Source of the DNA: Bacteroidota bacterium | Lineage (GTDB): Bacteria; Bacteroidota; Bacteroidia; AKYH767-A; 2013-40CM-41-45 | Reading direction: 5' to 3' | NCBI GenBank assembly: GCA_016720935.1 | Contig: JADKJP010000006.1 | Coordinates: 1,116,001-1,180,000, forward strand | DNA length: 64,000 nucleotides | Shown here: positions 8,447 through 18,384 of the stretch, one piece after another | Layout: every line of letters starts with the position of its first letter | Numbering within the stretch: position 1 is the first letter of the stretch | The notes under the pieces: generated by a model | The model's input: only the letters and a program-made list of their open reading frames with translations | Told to the model about the DNA's origin: nothing | Database searches by the model: none | Translations under genes and position numbers: made by a program

Positions 8447-10283
8447 GACAGTCACAGTTAATATAGGTGGAATCGTCTTTCATATCGACGAAAACGCGTA
8501 TGAACGGTTCAAGCAATATCTGGAAGCGATCCGCAGTCACTTCACCACCGCTGAAGGCCGCGACGAAATCATGCAGGACATAGAATCCCGCATCGCTGAA
8601 ATGTTCCAGGACCGTATCAAAGACAGCAAACAGGTCATCACCCTGGAAGATGTGGAAGAAGTCACCATACAAATGGGACGTCCGGAACAATTCGGTGATG
8701 AAGCCGCGCATGAAGAGCAAACTAAATCAGAACGTCCTGAAGTGCAGGAAGGACCTGTAAAACGCCGCCTCTTCCGTAACCCGGATGATAAATTGCTGGG
8801 TGGTGTGTGCTCCGGTGTCGCGAATTACTTCGACATCGACGCAGTGTGGGTGCGACTGGCATTTGCTTTCATCTTCTTTGTCTTCGGTTCAGGATTCTTG
8901 TTGTATATCCTTTTGTGGATCATTGTTCCTGAAGCAAAAACCACCGCTGAAAAACTTCAGATGCGGGGGGAGCCTGTAACCATCTCCAACATTGAAAAGA
9001 ATGTAAAAGAGGAGATGGAACAAATCCGGAAAAACGCCGGTGAAACAGGAAAAGATGTTTCTAAAAAAGCGGGAACAGTTGTCGGGAGAATTTTCGAAGC
9101 GATAGGAGAGGTGATCAAATTCTTCTTCGTACTGCTCGGTAAATTAATCGCCATCTTCTTTATGTTCATCGGGATTATCGTGGCCTTCGCGATGTTTGTT
9201 TCCTTGCTTGCCTTGTTAAAAATTCCGGGAACACACTATCCTGCCGTTTGGCACTATGCCTTTGCATCCGAAACACATTTTGTATTGGGTTTCATCGGAG
9301 TCGTGTTGCTGATAGGAATTCCATTTCTCATGCTCGCCTATGCCGGAGCACGCATGTTATTCAACATTAAGAAAAGTTCTAAAATCGTTGGATTCACTGC
9401 GCTGGGATTGTGGTTGGTTGGAGTAGGCATTTGCCTGGTCATCGGAATTCGCCTGGCTTCTGAATTTTCAGAAAAAGAAAATGTGCGTAAAGAAATCGCG
9501 CTTGTTCAACCCGCTTCACGCACTATGATTGTGGAGATGAACGGAAGTATAAATGAAGAGAAGAAATACGACGACTCGGATTATGATGAGGACGAAGATT
9601 TCCAACTCAACATCAACGACAACCGTTTCCTTTCACAAAAGGTTAAACTGGATATCGTAAAGAGTCCTACAGATTCCTTTGAACTGGTAGAAATCCTTTA
9701 CGCGAGAGGTGGCTCCAGAAAGAACGCGATCGATAATGCTTCGCACATCAGTTATGTGTTTTTGCAAAATGATTCCGCGCTAAAACTTGACCGTCATTTC
9801 ACCCTCAGTCCGGAAGAAAAATACAGAGCACAAAAAGTACAACTGCTTCTACGTGTTCCTGTAGGAGGAAAGGTAAAGCTTGATGAAAGTCTGAAAAATT
9901 ACATCTACGACATCGATAATATCGAAAACGTACTTGACCGCGACATGCTGAATCGCACCTGGATCATGACCGAAAAAGGACTCCGCTGTGTTGATTGTGA
10001 TGGAACGGAAAGTACCCTCGGTGGAGGAGAACTGAACATCAACGGTGATGACGGCAGTCAGATCAAGATCGATGAAAACGGAATCATCATCAACGGTTCC
10101 GATGGCGGAAAAGTTCGGGTGGACAGCAACGGGATTTATATCCGTGAAAATGGAAAAGATAAAGTCCGCATCAACCGCAAAGGGAATAAAATGGAAATGA
10201 ATATCAACGATGACCCGCTTCCGCCCCCTCCTCCAAAACCTTCAGAAAAAGGCAGTACCCATATACAAAGCATGATTTTTTAA
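8439..10283 (+). CDS. PspC-domain multi-pass membrane protein
   Basis: This 614-residue protein begins with a cytoplasmic segment (residues 1-100, VNIGGIVFHIDENAYERF, with a following acidic helix). A PspC domain follows at residues 105-165 (KLLGGVCSGVANYFDIDAVW, then a membrane helix ending in LLWIIVPEA). Three or four further membrane helices lie around residues 225-350. The C-terminal 250 residues are hydrophilic and rich in Asp/Asn/Gly repeats (INGDDGSQIKIDENG, INGSDGGKVRVDSNG), ending in a proline run. PspC domains sense membrane stress in the phage-shock system. Overlap with padR implies co-regulation, and a strong terminator follows. Confidence 0.9.
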   Translation: MNKTVTVNIGGIVFHIDENAYERFKQYLEAIRSHFTTAEGRDEIMQDIESRIAEMFQDRIKDSKQVITLEDVEEVTIQMGRPEQFGDEAAHEEQTKSERPEVQEGPVKRRLFRNPDDKLLGGVCSGVANYFDIDAVWVRLAFAFIFFVFGSGFLLYILLWIIVPEAKTTAEKLQMRGEPVTISNIEKNVKEEMEQIRKNAGETGKDVSKKAGTVVGRIFEAIGEVIKFFFVLLGKLIAIFFMFIGIIVAFAMFVSLLALLKIPGTHYPAVWHYAFASETHFVLGFIGVVLLIGIPFLMLAYAGARMLFNIKKSSKIVGFTALGLWLVGVGICLVIGIRLASEFSEKENVRKEIALVQPASRTMIVEMNGSINEEKKYDDSDYDEDEDFQLNINDNRFLSQKVKLDIVKSPTDSFELVEILYARGGSRKNAIDNASHISYVFLQNDSALKLDRHFTLSPEEKYRAQKVQLLLRVPVGGKVKLDESLKNYIYDIDNIENVLDRDMLNRTWIMTEKGLRCVDCDGTESTLGGGELNINGDDGSQIKIDENGIIINGSDGGKVRVDSNGIYIRENGKDKVRINRKGNKMEMNINDDPLPPPPPKPSEKGSTHIQSMIF

Positions 10284-10738
10284 GTACAATTTGAGTTTGA
10301 CAATAAATTGTTTTCTAAACCCCGGCGTCTTGCCGGGGTTTTTTTATTGGACCGGTTTTGTAAAAGTGTTATAAATTTATAGAATTCAGTTTTACTTTAA
10401 AAGACATTGTATTGCGAAGAGTAACATTGATAGTGTATAAAGGAATTTAAGAAAAATGTTGGTGTAAAATTTTTGTACATGATTTTTATCAGGAATTCAT
10501 AGGTATTTTCCTTCATTCATTTCCTGATTTAATAAACTTCATTTTGATTTTTTGATTTTTTTTGATTTAATTTGATTTGAAGTTGATTTAAGATTATAGC
10601 TTTTGTGCGGGAGGAGGGAGCATGCATACAATCCCCCAAACCATGTTTCCGCGAATTGGAATTGTGTATTTAGTTTTTAATTAATTCGGAGAGTTGACAC
10701 ATTCTCCTTCATTTTATACAAATAATAAAACCCGGATT
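10284..10738. other. Intergenic region with terminator and T-rich repeats
   Basis: After the terminator at 10318 the region is AT-rich. At about 10540-10590 it carries repeated TTTGATTT units (tandem, degenerate). No reading frame or RNA was recognised. The start of the T9SS cargo gene follows after a GGAG-containing sequence about 45 bases upstream. Confidence 0.5.
10318..10347 (+). terminator. Intrinsic terminator after PspC gene
   Basis: AACCCCGGC (10318-10326), a 5-base loop and GCCGGGGTT (10332-10340) form a 9-base-pair stem followed by a T-run. It closes the GIN-padR-PspC unit. Confidence 0.95.
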
Positions 10739-11221
10739 ATGAAAAAAATAATTTTCATGGGTTTCTGCCTGTTTAGCTTAGTTTCCAGCAGCCAAAGCCT
10801 TGAACGTAGTGTTGTGGCTGTGTCAGGAAATTATTATGAACAGCCAGGAACCGGATCACTTTCATTTACCCTTGGAGAAATTGCTGTTGCAACATTGAAT
10901 AGCACCGGTAATTTCCTCACGCAGGGATTTCAGCAACCCGATACTTCATTTATCGACTTTGTTTATGAAAAGGAGGCAATAAATGGATTCACTATTTATC
11001 CAAATCCTGTTGCGGATGTACTCACCTGTAATATTAATTCTGAAGAAAAATATCTTTTCAGTATTGCAGATGGGGGAGGGCGACTAGTAGATGTGCCTCA
11101 GATCACTCAGGGTTTTCAGGTTTTTTTAAATGTGCGTTCTCTGGCACCGGGAATTTATTTTCTGAGTATTCTGAACAATACTGGAAAAAGGATTGCAACC
11201 AGGCAATTTGTAAAACCTTGA
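10739..11221 (+). CDS. Secreted protein with T9SS C-terminal sorting domain
   Basis: This 160-residue exported protein starts at base 10739, where a signal peptide begins (MKKIIFMGFCLFSLVSSSQS). An earlier in-frame start would place extra residues before it. Residues 20-60 (GSLSFTLGEIAV, GNFLTQGFQQPD) are typical of the short mature segments found before type IX sorting domains. The C-terminal 80 residues match the type A sorting domain: INGFTIYPNPVADVLTC, then LAPGIYFLSI and a terminal KRIATRQFVKP. Such domains route proteins through the type IX secretion system to the cell surface. There is almost no other domain, so its job is unknown. Confidence 0.88.
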   Translation: MKKIIFMGFCLFSLVSSSQSLERSVVAVSGNYYEQPGTGSLSFTLGEIAVATLNSTGNFLTQGFQQPDTSFIDFVYEKEAINGFTIYPNPVADVLTCNINSEEKYLFSIADGGGRLVDVPQITQGFQVFLNVRSLAPGIYFLSILNNTGKRIATRQFVKP

Positions 11222-11316
11222 ACATTCTACGCATTTCAAATTTCTCTCTTTTATCATTGAACTAAATTCTCTTCAATGGCAAATCCATTTCATCATTCAA
11301 TTTATATAGAACATCT

Positions 11317-13671
11317 ATGTTACGCCACCTCATTCTCATCGTCACCATTTTTACATTTCTAAATATTCAGGCGCAGACACCTCAGGCACTCAACTACCAG
11401 GCCGTCGCCCGTAATACAACGGGAGCCATCCTTGCGAATCAATCTGTTGGCATTCGTATTTCTATTACGGATGGAAGCGCAGGAGCAACGCTTTTCCAGG
11501 AAACACATACCGTTACAACCAACCAGTTTGGTTTGTTTACACTTGGTGTAGGTAATGGAACTGTTGTGAGTGGAATATTTTCTTCCATTCCCTGGGCCAC
11601 AATCACTCCCTGGCTACAGGTGGAAATGGATCCCGCCGGGGGAAGTGCTTATGTGATGATGGGCAGTTCGGCTTTGCTGAGTGTGCCCTATGCCTTGCAG
11701 GCGCAGAAAGCAAATACCTCTGATGTAGCGACCAATATGACTTTGAATGATCTGACGGATGTTAACTCTACATCACCTTCATCCGGACAAGTGCTCAAGT
11801 ACAATGGAACGAATTGGGTTCCTTCCCTCGACAGTAACAATACATACACGGCAGGCAGCGGTATCAACGTGGCAGGGAATGTCATTTCCAATACGGGAGA
11901 TCTTAATTCCGCCGACGATATTACCAACAGCACTAGCGCGAACGGTGACCTGAGCGGAACCTATCCCAATCCGACTGTCGCGAAAATAAGAGGTGCTGCC
12001 GTTTCCACCACGGCACCGACAAACGGTCAAGTACTGAAATACAACGGCACGCAGTATGTTCCTTCAACGGATAATAATACAAGCTATACACAGGGAACGG
12101 GAATAAATATCAGCGGAAGTACGATCAGCAATACCGTTACCACTCTCGATAATCTTAGCGATGTGACCACAACGGGTGCGGCTTCCGGGCAGGTTTTGAA
12201 GTACAACGGCACAAACTGGATCCCCGGCACCGACAATACCTCCAGCAGCAGCGGCGGTGTAAACAGTTCTCCTCGTCTGAGCGGCGACGGCACACTAGGT
12301 TTTCCACTTGACATTGCACAACAGGGAGCAAGCAGCGGACAAGTGCTTCAATGGAACGGTACTTCCTGGAGCCCAGGTAGTGGTGCAACAGGTTATTGGA
12401 CTGCAAACGGAAACAACATCACCAATTCTAATACAGGAAATATTGGAATAGGAACCTCTACGCCTCAGAGTAAATTGGATGTAAATGGCATCCTTTCCCT
12501 CAATGATTTTGAACTGAGATTGCGAAGCGGCAATAATGCTGACCATGGCTTGAAATACGATCCAACTATCGACGGTCCGTATCTCTTCGGTTACAATGGC
12601 GGCGCCCTCGGAACAAGCGGAATGCCCAATTCTTTAGAGTGGAGTTTTACCGGCGATGTTTCTGCAAAAAATAATTTCTATACAGAGCATTCCATCATCG
12701 TTGATGATGCAAGCGCAAACACCGGCAGTTTAAGCAACAGTTTAACTTTTGGAAACGGAAGCGGTGAAGGAATCGCCTCCAACCGAAATGCCGGTGTGAA
12801 TCGATATGGATTGGATTTATATACGGGAAGTGCAAAAAGAATATCCATTGCGAATAGTGGTTTAGTGGGAATTGGAACTGCCGCTCCAACTCACAATTTG
12901 CAAGTACACAACAGCACCACTGCAACATCATCCATTCAACTAACAAATAATTTTACCGATAGCACAACTTTAGATGGCGGTTTGATTATGATGGACAATG
13001 ATGAATTAATTATTGTAAACCAGGAACCTTCGAAAATAAAATTAAGAAATGGCGGAGTTGATCGGTTAACAGTTTCTCCCTTTGGCTTTGTTGGCATCGG
13101 TACAACAACTCCTCTTGCCAAACTTGATGTTAATGGCAACACTAATATTAATGGTACTTTAAAAATTACCGACGGCACAGAGGGCGCAGGAAAAGTTTTG
13201 ACGAGTGATGCGAGTGGGAATGGGAGTTGGCAAACTACTGCTGCAGAGCAGGTTGTGTTTAAGGCACAATTGCAATTTAATTCAGTAACATTTAATGGTG
13301 TATATCATCAAATAATTTTTGATAGTGTTTTTGTTAATAACGGAAATGGCTACAATGAAACTACAGGCAACTTCACTGCTCCTTCTCCAGGATTATATTA
13401 TTTTCATTCACAACTAGTTTGGCAAACCACATCTCTTCCGCACACTGTTGCCATTACCTTGGGTTCGAGCGCACATCCATCGGAAGAAACTGCTGACATT
13501 TCAGAAATGACATCAAGTAATGGCGATGCTGTAGCAACGATTACATCTGGCATATTTTATTTGAATGCCGGAGACATTGTGAAAGTTTGGGCCTCCGAAG
13601 AGTCTAGTGGTGATGCTACAGTCGTTGCTTTCTCTGGGAGGTCTAATTTTTTTGGCTATAAAATTTATTGA
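11317..13671 (+). CDS. Secreted fibre-like protein, C1q-like head (paralogue 1)
   Basis: This 784-residue exported protein is built of modules. A signal peptide ends near residue 20. Residues 20-130 form the module shared with two later paralogues (LNYQAVARNTTGAILANQSV). Four SGQVLKYNGT-type repeats, two with SGINVAGNVISNTGD-like spacers, run to about residue 365. Then come GNIGIGTSTPQSKLDVNG-type repeats as in phage-tail-like fibres. A conserved linker (GKVLTSDASGNGSW) leads to a C-terminal C1q/TNF-like domain, seen in YNETTGNFTAPSPGLYYFH and the ending NFFGYKIY. The fold suggests a trimeric surface fibre with a binding head. No S74 self-cleaving chaperone is visible. Ligand unknown. Confidence 0.82.
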   Translation: MLRHLILIVTIFTFLNIQAQTPQALNYQAVARNTTGAILANQSVGIRISITDGSAGATLFQETHTVTTNQFGLFTLGVGNGTVVSGIFSSIPWATITPWLQVEMDPAGGSAYVMMGSSALLSVPYALQAQKANTSDVATNMTLNDLTDVNSTSPSSGQVLKYNGTNWVPSLDSNNTYTAGSGINVAGNVISNTGDLNSADDITNSTSANGDLSGTYPNPTVAKIRGAAVSTTAPTNGQVLKYNGTQYVPSTDNNTSYTQGTGINISGSTISNTVTTLDNLSDVTTTGAASGQVLKYNGTNWIPGTDNTSSSSGGVNSSPRLSGDGTLGFPLDIAQQGASSGQVLQWNGTSWSPGSGATGYWTANGNNITNSNTGNIGIGTSTPQSKLDVNGILSLNDFELRLRSGNNADHGLKYDPTIDGPYLFGYNGGALGTSGMPNSLEWSFTGDVSAKNNFYTEHSIIVDDASANTGSLSNSLTFGNGSGEGIASNRNAGVNRYGLDLYTGSAKRISIANSGLVGIGTAAPTHNLQVHNSTTATSSIQLTNNFTDSTTLDGGLIMMDNDELIIVNQEPSKIKLRNGGVDRLTVSPFGFVGIGTTTPLAKLDVNGNTNINGTLKITDGTEGAGKVLTSDASGNGSWQTTAAEQVVFKAQLQFNSVTFNGVYHQIIFDSVFVNNGNGYNETTGNFTAPSPGLYYFHSQLVWQTTSLPHTVAITLGSSAHPSEETADISEMTSSNGDAVATITSGIFYLNAGDIVKVWASEESSGDATVVAFSGRSNFFGYKIY
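11377..11703 (+). repeat. Near-identical N-terminal module, copy 1 of 3
   Basis: This stretch is very similar in DNA to 15225-15552 and 20307-20633. Copies 1 and 3 share identical runs of about 75 and 90 bases, interrupted by single synonymous changes. This is far closer than the rest of the genes, which points to recent duplication or gene conversion. Confidence 0.85.
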
Positions 13672-13772
13672 ATAAGGCAATTTTGACTGCCCTAAATAAA
13701 ATGTAAACTCGAGATATAAATACGGAGGTGGCCGAAAATCCGAAGAAGAGTAGGTAACAAATACTTGATATT

Positions 13773-14990
13773 ATGTCAAATGCAAAAATTCAAGATTTTG
13801 AAGTTGTATGTGTTATTGAAGACGACGGTAGTTTAGTTGTAAATGATGGCGTAACTAATTCTGTGAATTATGAACGTGCTTATCAATTATTTAGAACGAG
13901 TCATGGAGATCTTTACGATCAAATTACATTTTTTTTAGACACACATAGCGGTATGCCATCCGATGGTCCTTATTTTAGTCAAATCTATAACAATGTATTA
14001 GGCATAGGATTAGAGCAAAGGGACACTCGTAGTAGATGGGGAACTACGAAACTACAAGGATATCATGTTATGGCACAATGGGCATTTCAAACTTGGCGCC
14101 ACACTATGGGACAAGAATGGGGACATCAGTTTGCCGCATTTGCACATTACAGAAACCCGAGTACAGGGCCAGCACTTGGAGAGGAAATGGATGATCATAT
14201 TAATTCTCAATATCCCGGTCACTGGTCTTCATTTCTTGACGATGACAGTTCTCCGATGGCTTATGATAGATTTAGTTGGATTGAAGTCGAACCAGGAAGA
14301 TTTCGAATAATTGTGCGACCAATTGAAGATATGACTTATTCTGATCTTGATCTTTACCTTATGGGACTTAAGGGTCCAGAAGATGTTGGCGATTTTTTTA
14401 TCCTTCGCAATCCCAATCGCATAGACGATTATAATTGGACAGCAACAAAAGTAGTGTTAACGATACAAGATTTTATTAATCATGAAGGTGTCAGGATTCC
14501 ATCTGTCTCAAATTCTCCTAAGCATTGGAGACAAGCCTTTATAGTTCTGACAAAAGACATAAATATGGTTCGTGACTTTGCAGGAACAGTGAATTTTCAA
14601 AGATTAAAATGGGAACGGGATTTTCCAATTATGACAAAAGGAAGAGGACTAATTGTTACTAGTCTGGATAAAACCACCGATACAACTTCTTCGACTGGTC
14701 CTGCCAATATGTTAGATATTTCAAATTTAGAAATTTCTTTGTTGCAAAAAATTGGTGAATGGGGGAAAATGAAAGTTGGTGGACCAGGTGGCTGGCTAAT
14801 CGTTATAAATGTTCCTAAGAATGGGCCAAAGGGACCAGTAATGCAAATCATTTCAACTGAATTAGCAAAAAAGCAAGGTTACGATGTAGAATCAATTAAA
14901 AAAATTAATAAAGAAATAATAGCTATGAACAAAGTCAACATTAATAACATTAAGAAGTTGGCAAAGCTATGTAGAATAAAAATGGTGTAG
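13773..14990 (+). CDS. Metallopeptidase-like protein with altered HExxH motif
   Basis: I cannot name this 405-residue protein, but its middle resembles a peptidase-like family with an EWGH helix, an HWSxFLD..SPM segment and an SDLDLYLMGL segment. Here the zinc-binding HExxH reads Q114-E115-W116-G117-H118, so the first histidine is replaced. H150 (HWSSF) and the DLDLYLMGL motif (residues 191-199) are kept. There is no signal peptide, so export by the Sec route is not evident. The C-terminal 100 residues are Lys/Gly/Asn-rich. The gene is AT-rich relative to the flanking fibre gene, from which it is separated by 101 bases, and may have been acquired. It could be inactive or use another ligand. 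Confidence 0.6.
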   Translation: MSNAKIQDFEVVCVIEDDGSLVVNDGVTNSVNYERAYQLFRTSHGDLYDQITFFLDTHSGMPSDGPYFSQIYNNVLGIGLEQRDTRSRWGTTKLQGYHVMAQWAFQTWRHTMGQEWGHQFAAFAHYRNPSTGPALGEEMDDHINSQYPGHWSSFLDDDSSPMAYDRFSWIEVEPGRFRIIVRPIEDMTYSDLDLYLMGLKGPEDVGDFFILRNPNRIDDYNWTATKVVLTIQDFINHEGVRIPSVSNSPKHWRQAFIVLTKDINMVRDFAGTVNFQRLKWERDFPIMTKGRGLIVTSLDKTTDTTSSTGPANMLDISNLEISLLQKIGEWGKMKVGGPGGWLIVINVPKNGPKGPVMQIISTELAKKQGYDVESIKKINKEIIAMNKVNINNIKKLAKLCRIKMV

Positions 14991-15164
14991 TTTTTTTTGG
15001 GGGGGCAAGTCGACTTATCTTTCAACCAAGTTGGTAGCTATTGATTGTAGGGTGAGTTATAGCGAGTTGTACCTAGGATCTATTTAGCACCAAAAATTGC
15101 AACCCAAGAGGTATTAATAGAAGCTCCTCTATTGCCATCATTATCAAATAATAAATCACTCCGT

Positions 15165-17519
15165 ATGAAAAAAGCCAATCTTCTCCTTAGTATCATTTTT
15201 TGTGTGATTACCGGAATGGCACAGACTCCCCAAAGTCTCAACTACCAAGCCATCGCCCGTAACACTACAGGCGCAATCCTTGCGAATCAATCAGTAAGCA
15301 TTCGTATTTCTATTACGGATGGCAGCGCAGGAGCAACCCTTTATCAGGAAACACATACCGTTACAACCAACCAGTTTGGTTTGTTTACACTCGGTGTAGG
15401 TAATGGAACTGTTGTGAGCGGAATATTTTCTTCTATTCCCTGGGCCACAATAACTCCCTGGCTACAGGTGGAAATGGATCCTGCCGGAGGAAGTGCTTAT
15501 GTGATGATGGGGAGTTCGGCTTTGCTCAGTGTGCCCTATGCCTTACAGGCGCAGAAAGCAAATACCTCTGATGTAGCGACCAATATGGCATTGAATGATC
15601 TGACGGATGTAAATTCATCTTCAGCTGCATCCGGACAAGTGCTCAAGTACAACGGAACCAACTGGGCTCCTGCGCTTGACAGCAATACGACTTATACGGC
15701 AGGCAACGGTATTAACATAGCCGGAAATGTCATTTCCAATACGGGTGATACCAATGGAAATGATGACATCACCACCGGTACAACCGCGAACGGTGATTTG
15801 TCAGGAACTTATCCGAATCCAACTGTTGCAAAAATCAGGAATACAACTATCTCTGCAACATCCCCATCGAATGGACAGGTCCTGAAATACAACGGTACAC
15901 AATGGGCGCCTGCAAGTGATAACAATGCCAGTTACACACAGGGAACAGGAATCAGTATTGCCGGAACGACAATCAGCAATACGGTGACAGCGCTTGACAA
16001 TTTGAGTGATGTCACTACGACAGGCGCCGCATCAGGGCAGGTTTTAAAATACAACGGAAGTACCTGGGTTCCTTCTACCGACAATACTTCCAGCAGCAGC
16101 GGCGGAGTGAATATCACACCTCGTCTGAGTGGAGATGGAACGGCGGGAGCACCGTTGGATATTGCTCAGCAGGGCGCGACAAGCGGACAAGTACTCCAAT
16201 GGAACGGAAGCGCATGGACACCGGCGAGTACAAGTTCAAACAGCTGGACGACCAATGGTAACAATATCTCCAACAGCAATACCGGGAATGTTGGAATCGG
16301 AAACACATCTCCACTTGCAAAGCTGGATGTGAAAGGCAACATCGCCCTTAACGACAGCACACTTCTGTTAAGAGCCGGCAATGATCCCAACCATGGATTG
16401 AAATTCGATGCGACACTCAACGGCCCCAACCTTTTCGGTTTCGATGGCGGCGCCCTCGGAACCACCGGCATGCCGAATTCGCTCGAATGGAGTTTTACCG
16501 GTGATGTTGCTGCTAAGAACAACCTCAGCGTTCAGAACAATCTCAATCTGGACAATGCAAATACCAATGCAGGAACACTGAGTAATGGTCTCACCTTCGG
16601 AAACGGAAGCGGAGAAGGCATTGCCAGCAACCGCACGACAGCAACGAATCAATATGGTCTTGATTTTTATACCAACTCCACCAACCGCATGACCATCACC
16701 AATACCGGAAAAGTTGGCATCGGGAACACAAGTCCTTACGGACCCTTGAGTTTCTCAAACTCTGATGGAGATAAAGTTGTTTTGAAATACAGCGGCAATC
16801 CTAATAATGTAACAGGGCTTGGAACGCTGGGAAACAAATTAGTGATTAGCGGTGGTGATTATTTTGATTCGAGCAACGGGATTGTATTGGGCTATGGCAG
16901 CAGCAGCAATGGAATTGCAACAGTGATGTCCGTAACACCTTCGCCCGGACGGGTTGGTATTAACCAAACTCTTCCTTCTGCTACACTTGATGTAAACGGT
17001 ACCTTTAAATTAACGGATGGAACACAGGGTGCAGATAAAGTTTTAACAAGTGATGCAAATGGAAATGCGAGTTGGATGAATTTACCGAGTGCAGTTGCTT
17101 GTTCCGCAGACAATTCAGGTGGGCAAAGCATAAATGATTCACTCCATTCCTTTTCCAATCAAACAGTTGTTTTTAAAAATGAATTTTATGATGATGGTGG
17201 TAATAATTATGATCCATTAACCGGAATATTCACAGCACCATCAGGTGGGATTTATCATTGCGATGCACTTGTTCTATTATTGAGATACTCAGGAAGTTCT
17301 CCAGGAAAAGTATGGTTAGGTATTTTTAAAAATAATATTTATGTTTCTGACGCGGCATTTAATTCAGATGCGGGATATTTCAGCATTATGATTAGTTTAG
17401 ATATAAAACTCGTTGCAGGAGACAATATTAGATTTAAAGCTCTTAATAACTCTGGAGATAATTTTAAAATCTGGACAAATAATGGGGAGACAAGGATAAA
17501 CATTCATAAGGTTTATTGA
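15165..17519 (+). CDS. Secreted fibre-like protein, C1q-like head (paralogue 2)
   Basis: This 784-residue protein has the same order of modules as paralogue 1: signal peptide (from base 15165, KKANLLLSIIFCVITGMAQ), shared N-terminal module, four SGQVLKYNGT-type repeats and GNVGIGNTSPLAKLDVKG repeats. The linker (DKVLTSDANGNASW) and the C1q-like domain (YDPLTGIFTAPSGGIYHC) then follow. The C1q part has diverged strongly from paralogue 1, while the N-terminal DNA has not. An earlier in-frame ATG at 15132 would add 11 residues before the signal peptide. It is the first of four closely spaced plus-strand genes (15165-19924) that probably form one transcript with three unknown genes. Confidence 0.82.
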   Translation: MKKANLLLSIIFCVITGMAQTPQSLNYQAIARNTTGAILANQSVSIRISITDGSAGATLYQETHTVTTNQFGLFTLGVGNGTVVSGIFSSIPWATITPWLQVEMDPAGGSAYVMMGSSALLSVPYALQAQKANTSDVATNMALNDLTDVNSSSAASGQVLKYNGTNWAPALDSNTTYTAGNGINIAGNVISNTGDTNGNDDITTGTTANGDLSGTYPNPTVAKIRNTTISATSPSNGQVLKYNGTQWAPASDNNASYTQGTGISIAGTTISNTVTALDNLSDVTTTGAASGQVLKYNGSTWVPSTDNTSSSSGGVNITPRLSGDGTAGAPLDIAQQGATSGQVLQWNGSAWTPASTSSNSWTTNGNNISNSNTGNVGIGNTSPLAKLDVKGNIALNDSTLLLRAGNDPNHGLKFDATLNGPNLFGFDGGALGTTGMPNSLEWSFTGDVAAKNNLSVQNNLNLDNANTNAGTLSNGLTFGNGSGEGIASNRTTATNQYGLDFYTNSTNRMTITNTGKVGIGNTSPYGPLSFSNSDGDKVVLKYSGNPNNVTGLGTLGNKLVISGGDYFDSSNGIVLGYGSSSNGIATVMSVTPSPGRVGINQTLPSATLDVNGTFKLTDGTQGADKVLTSDANGNASWMNLPSAVACSADNSGGQSINDSLHSFSNQTVVFKNEFYDDGGNNYDPLTGIFTAPSGGIYHCDALVLLLRYSGSSPGKVWLGIFKNNIYVSDAAFNSDAGYFSIMISLDIKLVAGDNIRFKALNNSGDNFKIWTNNGETRINIHKVY
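15225..15552 (+). repeat. Near-identical N-terminal module, copy 2 of 3
   Basis: It is similar in DNA to 11377-11703 and 20307-20633, with scattered mostly synonymous differences. It is more diverged from copies 1 and 3 than they are from each other. Confidence 0.8.
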
Positions 17520-17527
17520 AAGGATTT

Positions 17528-18364
17528 ATGCATTATAAAAACAAAAAGATAATGGCTTACATTTTAACAAAGACAAATGGAAAATTTACAATTTTTAGTG
17601 GATGTAAATGCGGAGGCAAAATAAAGAATTATGGGAAAAGTGTTTGCAACAGTTTTACACCTTCAGTTCCTATGAAAAAACCTGATTTGGCAATTTATAG
17701 CCAACTAGAAGAAATTCAAAATGGCAGAGTTCCTTCTTGGGATAGTCCAGATATTTCAACAAATGATTGGGGCCCATTTAAACTAAAAAGAGAAGCAACA
17801 TTCATTGTTAGAAATTTATCAGATGTCCCTGCGATTAATGCATTAGCTCATTTTTATACTTCACCTTATGGAATAGGAACAAAAAGAGAATTAAAATCTT
17901 CGATGCGTTTTAGTATCGGGGCAAGAAGCAAGATTGAATTGCTTTTTCCACTTCATCAAACCACTTTAAGGGGTGAACAAAGATTAGGAGTTCACCTAGA
18001 ATTAGAGCATCCTTTTGACTCGAATCGGATTAATAATTATGGTGCACAAGTGCATGACGGAGCTTATACAACAGAATCAGGGAAAGATTTTATATTCTCA
18101 TTTCCGGTTATCAATGACTTTCATTCAAATAGAGATATTCAATTAAGCATTTTGCCAACTGATTTAATTACAACCATTGACCAAGGACTGATTAGAACTT
18201 ATTCACCATTCGAACAAATTACTGTAAGTATTCACATAAGAATCCCAGAATATATGGTCGGCACTTCAGAGAATTTGCTTTATAAATCTATTTCAATTAT
18301 TGGAAGGTCTTCAAATGGAGATTTGATTGGTGGGGTAACAAGATTAGTTTGGATTAATAATTAA
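17528..18364 (+). CDS. Unknown beta-rich protein, fibre operon
   Basis: This protein of about 278 residues is not recognised. The start is uncertain: TTG at 17516 (overlapping the previous stop), ATG at 17528 and ATG at 17552 are all in frame. The N-terminal part has a Cys cluster (SGCKCGG, then a Cys about 14 residues on). From residue 55 the pattern of alternating hydrophobics (PDLAIYSQLEEI, ATFIVRNLSDVPAINALAHF, IELLFPLHQTTL, RLGVHLELEHPF) suggests an immunoglobulin-like or CARDB-type domain pair. No signal peptide is visible. The gene is AT-rich and lies 9 bases after the fibre gene and 20 before a membrane-protein gene, so it is probably co-transcribed. Function unknown. Confidence 0.65.
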   Translation: MHYKNKKIMAYILTKTNGKFTIFSGCKCGGKIKNYGKSVCNSFTPSVPMKKPDLAIYSQLEEIQNGRVPSWDSPDISTNDWGPFKLKREATFIVRNLSDVPAINALAHFYTSPYGIGTKRELKSSMRFSIGARSKIELLFPLHQTTLRGEQRLGVHLELEHPFDSNRINNYGAQVHDGAYTTESGKDFIFSFPVINDFHSNRDIQLSILPTDLITTIDQGLIRTYSPFEQITVSIHIRIPEYMVGTSENLLYKSISIIGRSSNGDLIGGVTRLVWINN

Positions 18365-18384
18365 AAATTCTAAATATTGATAGC

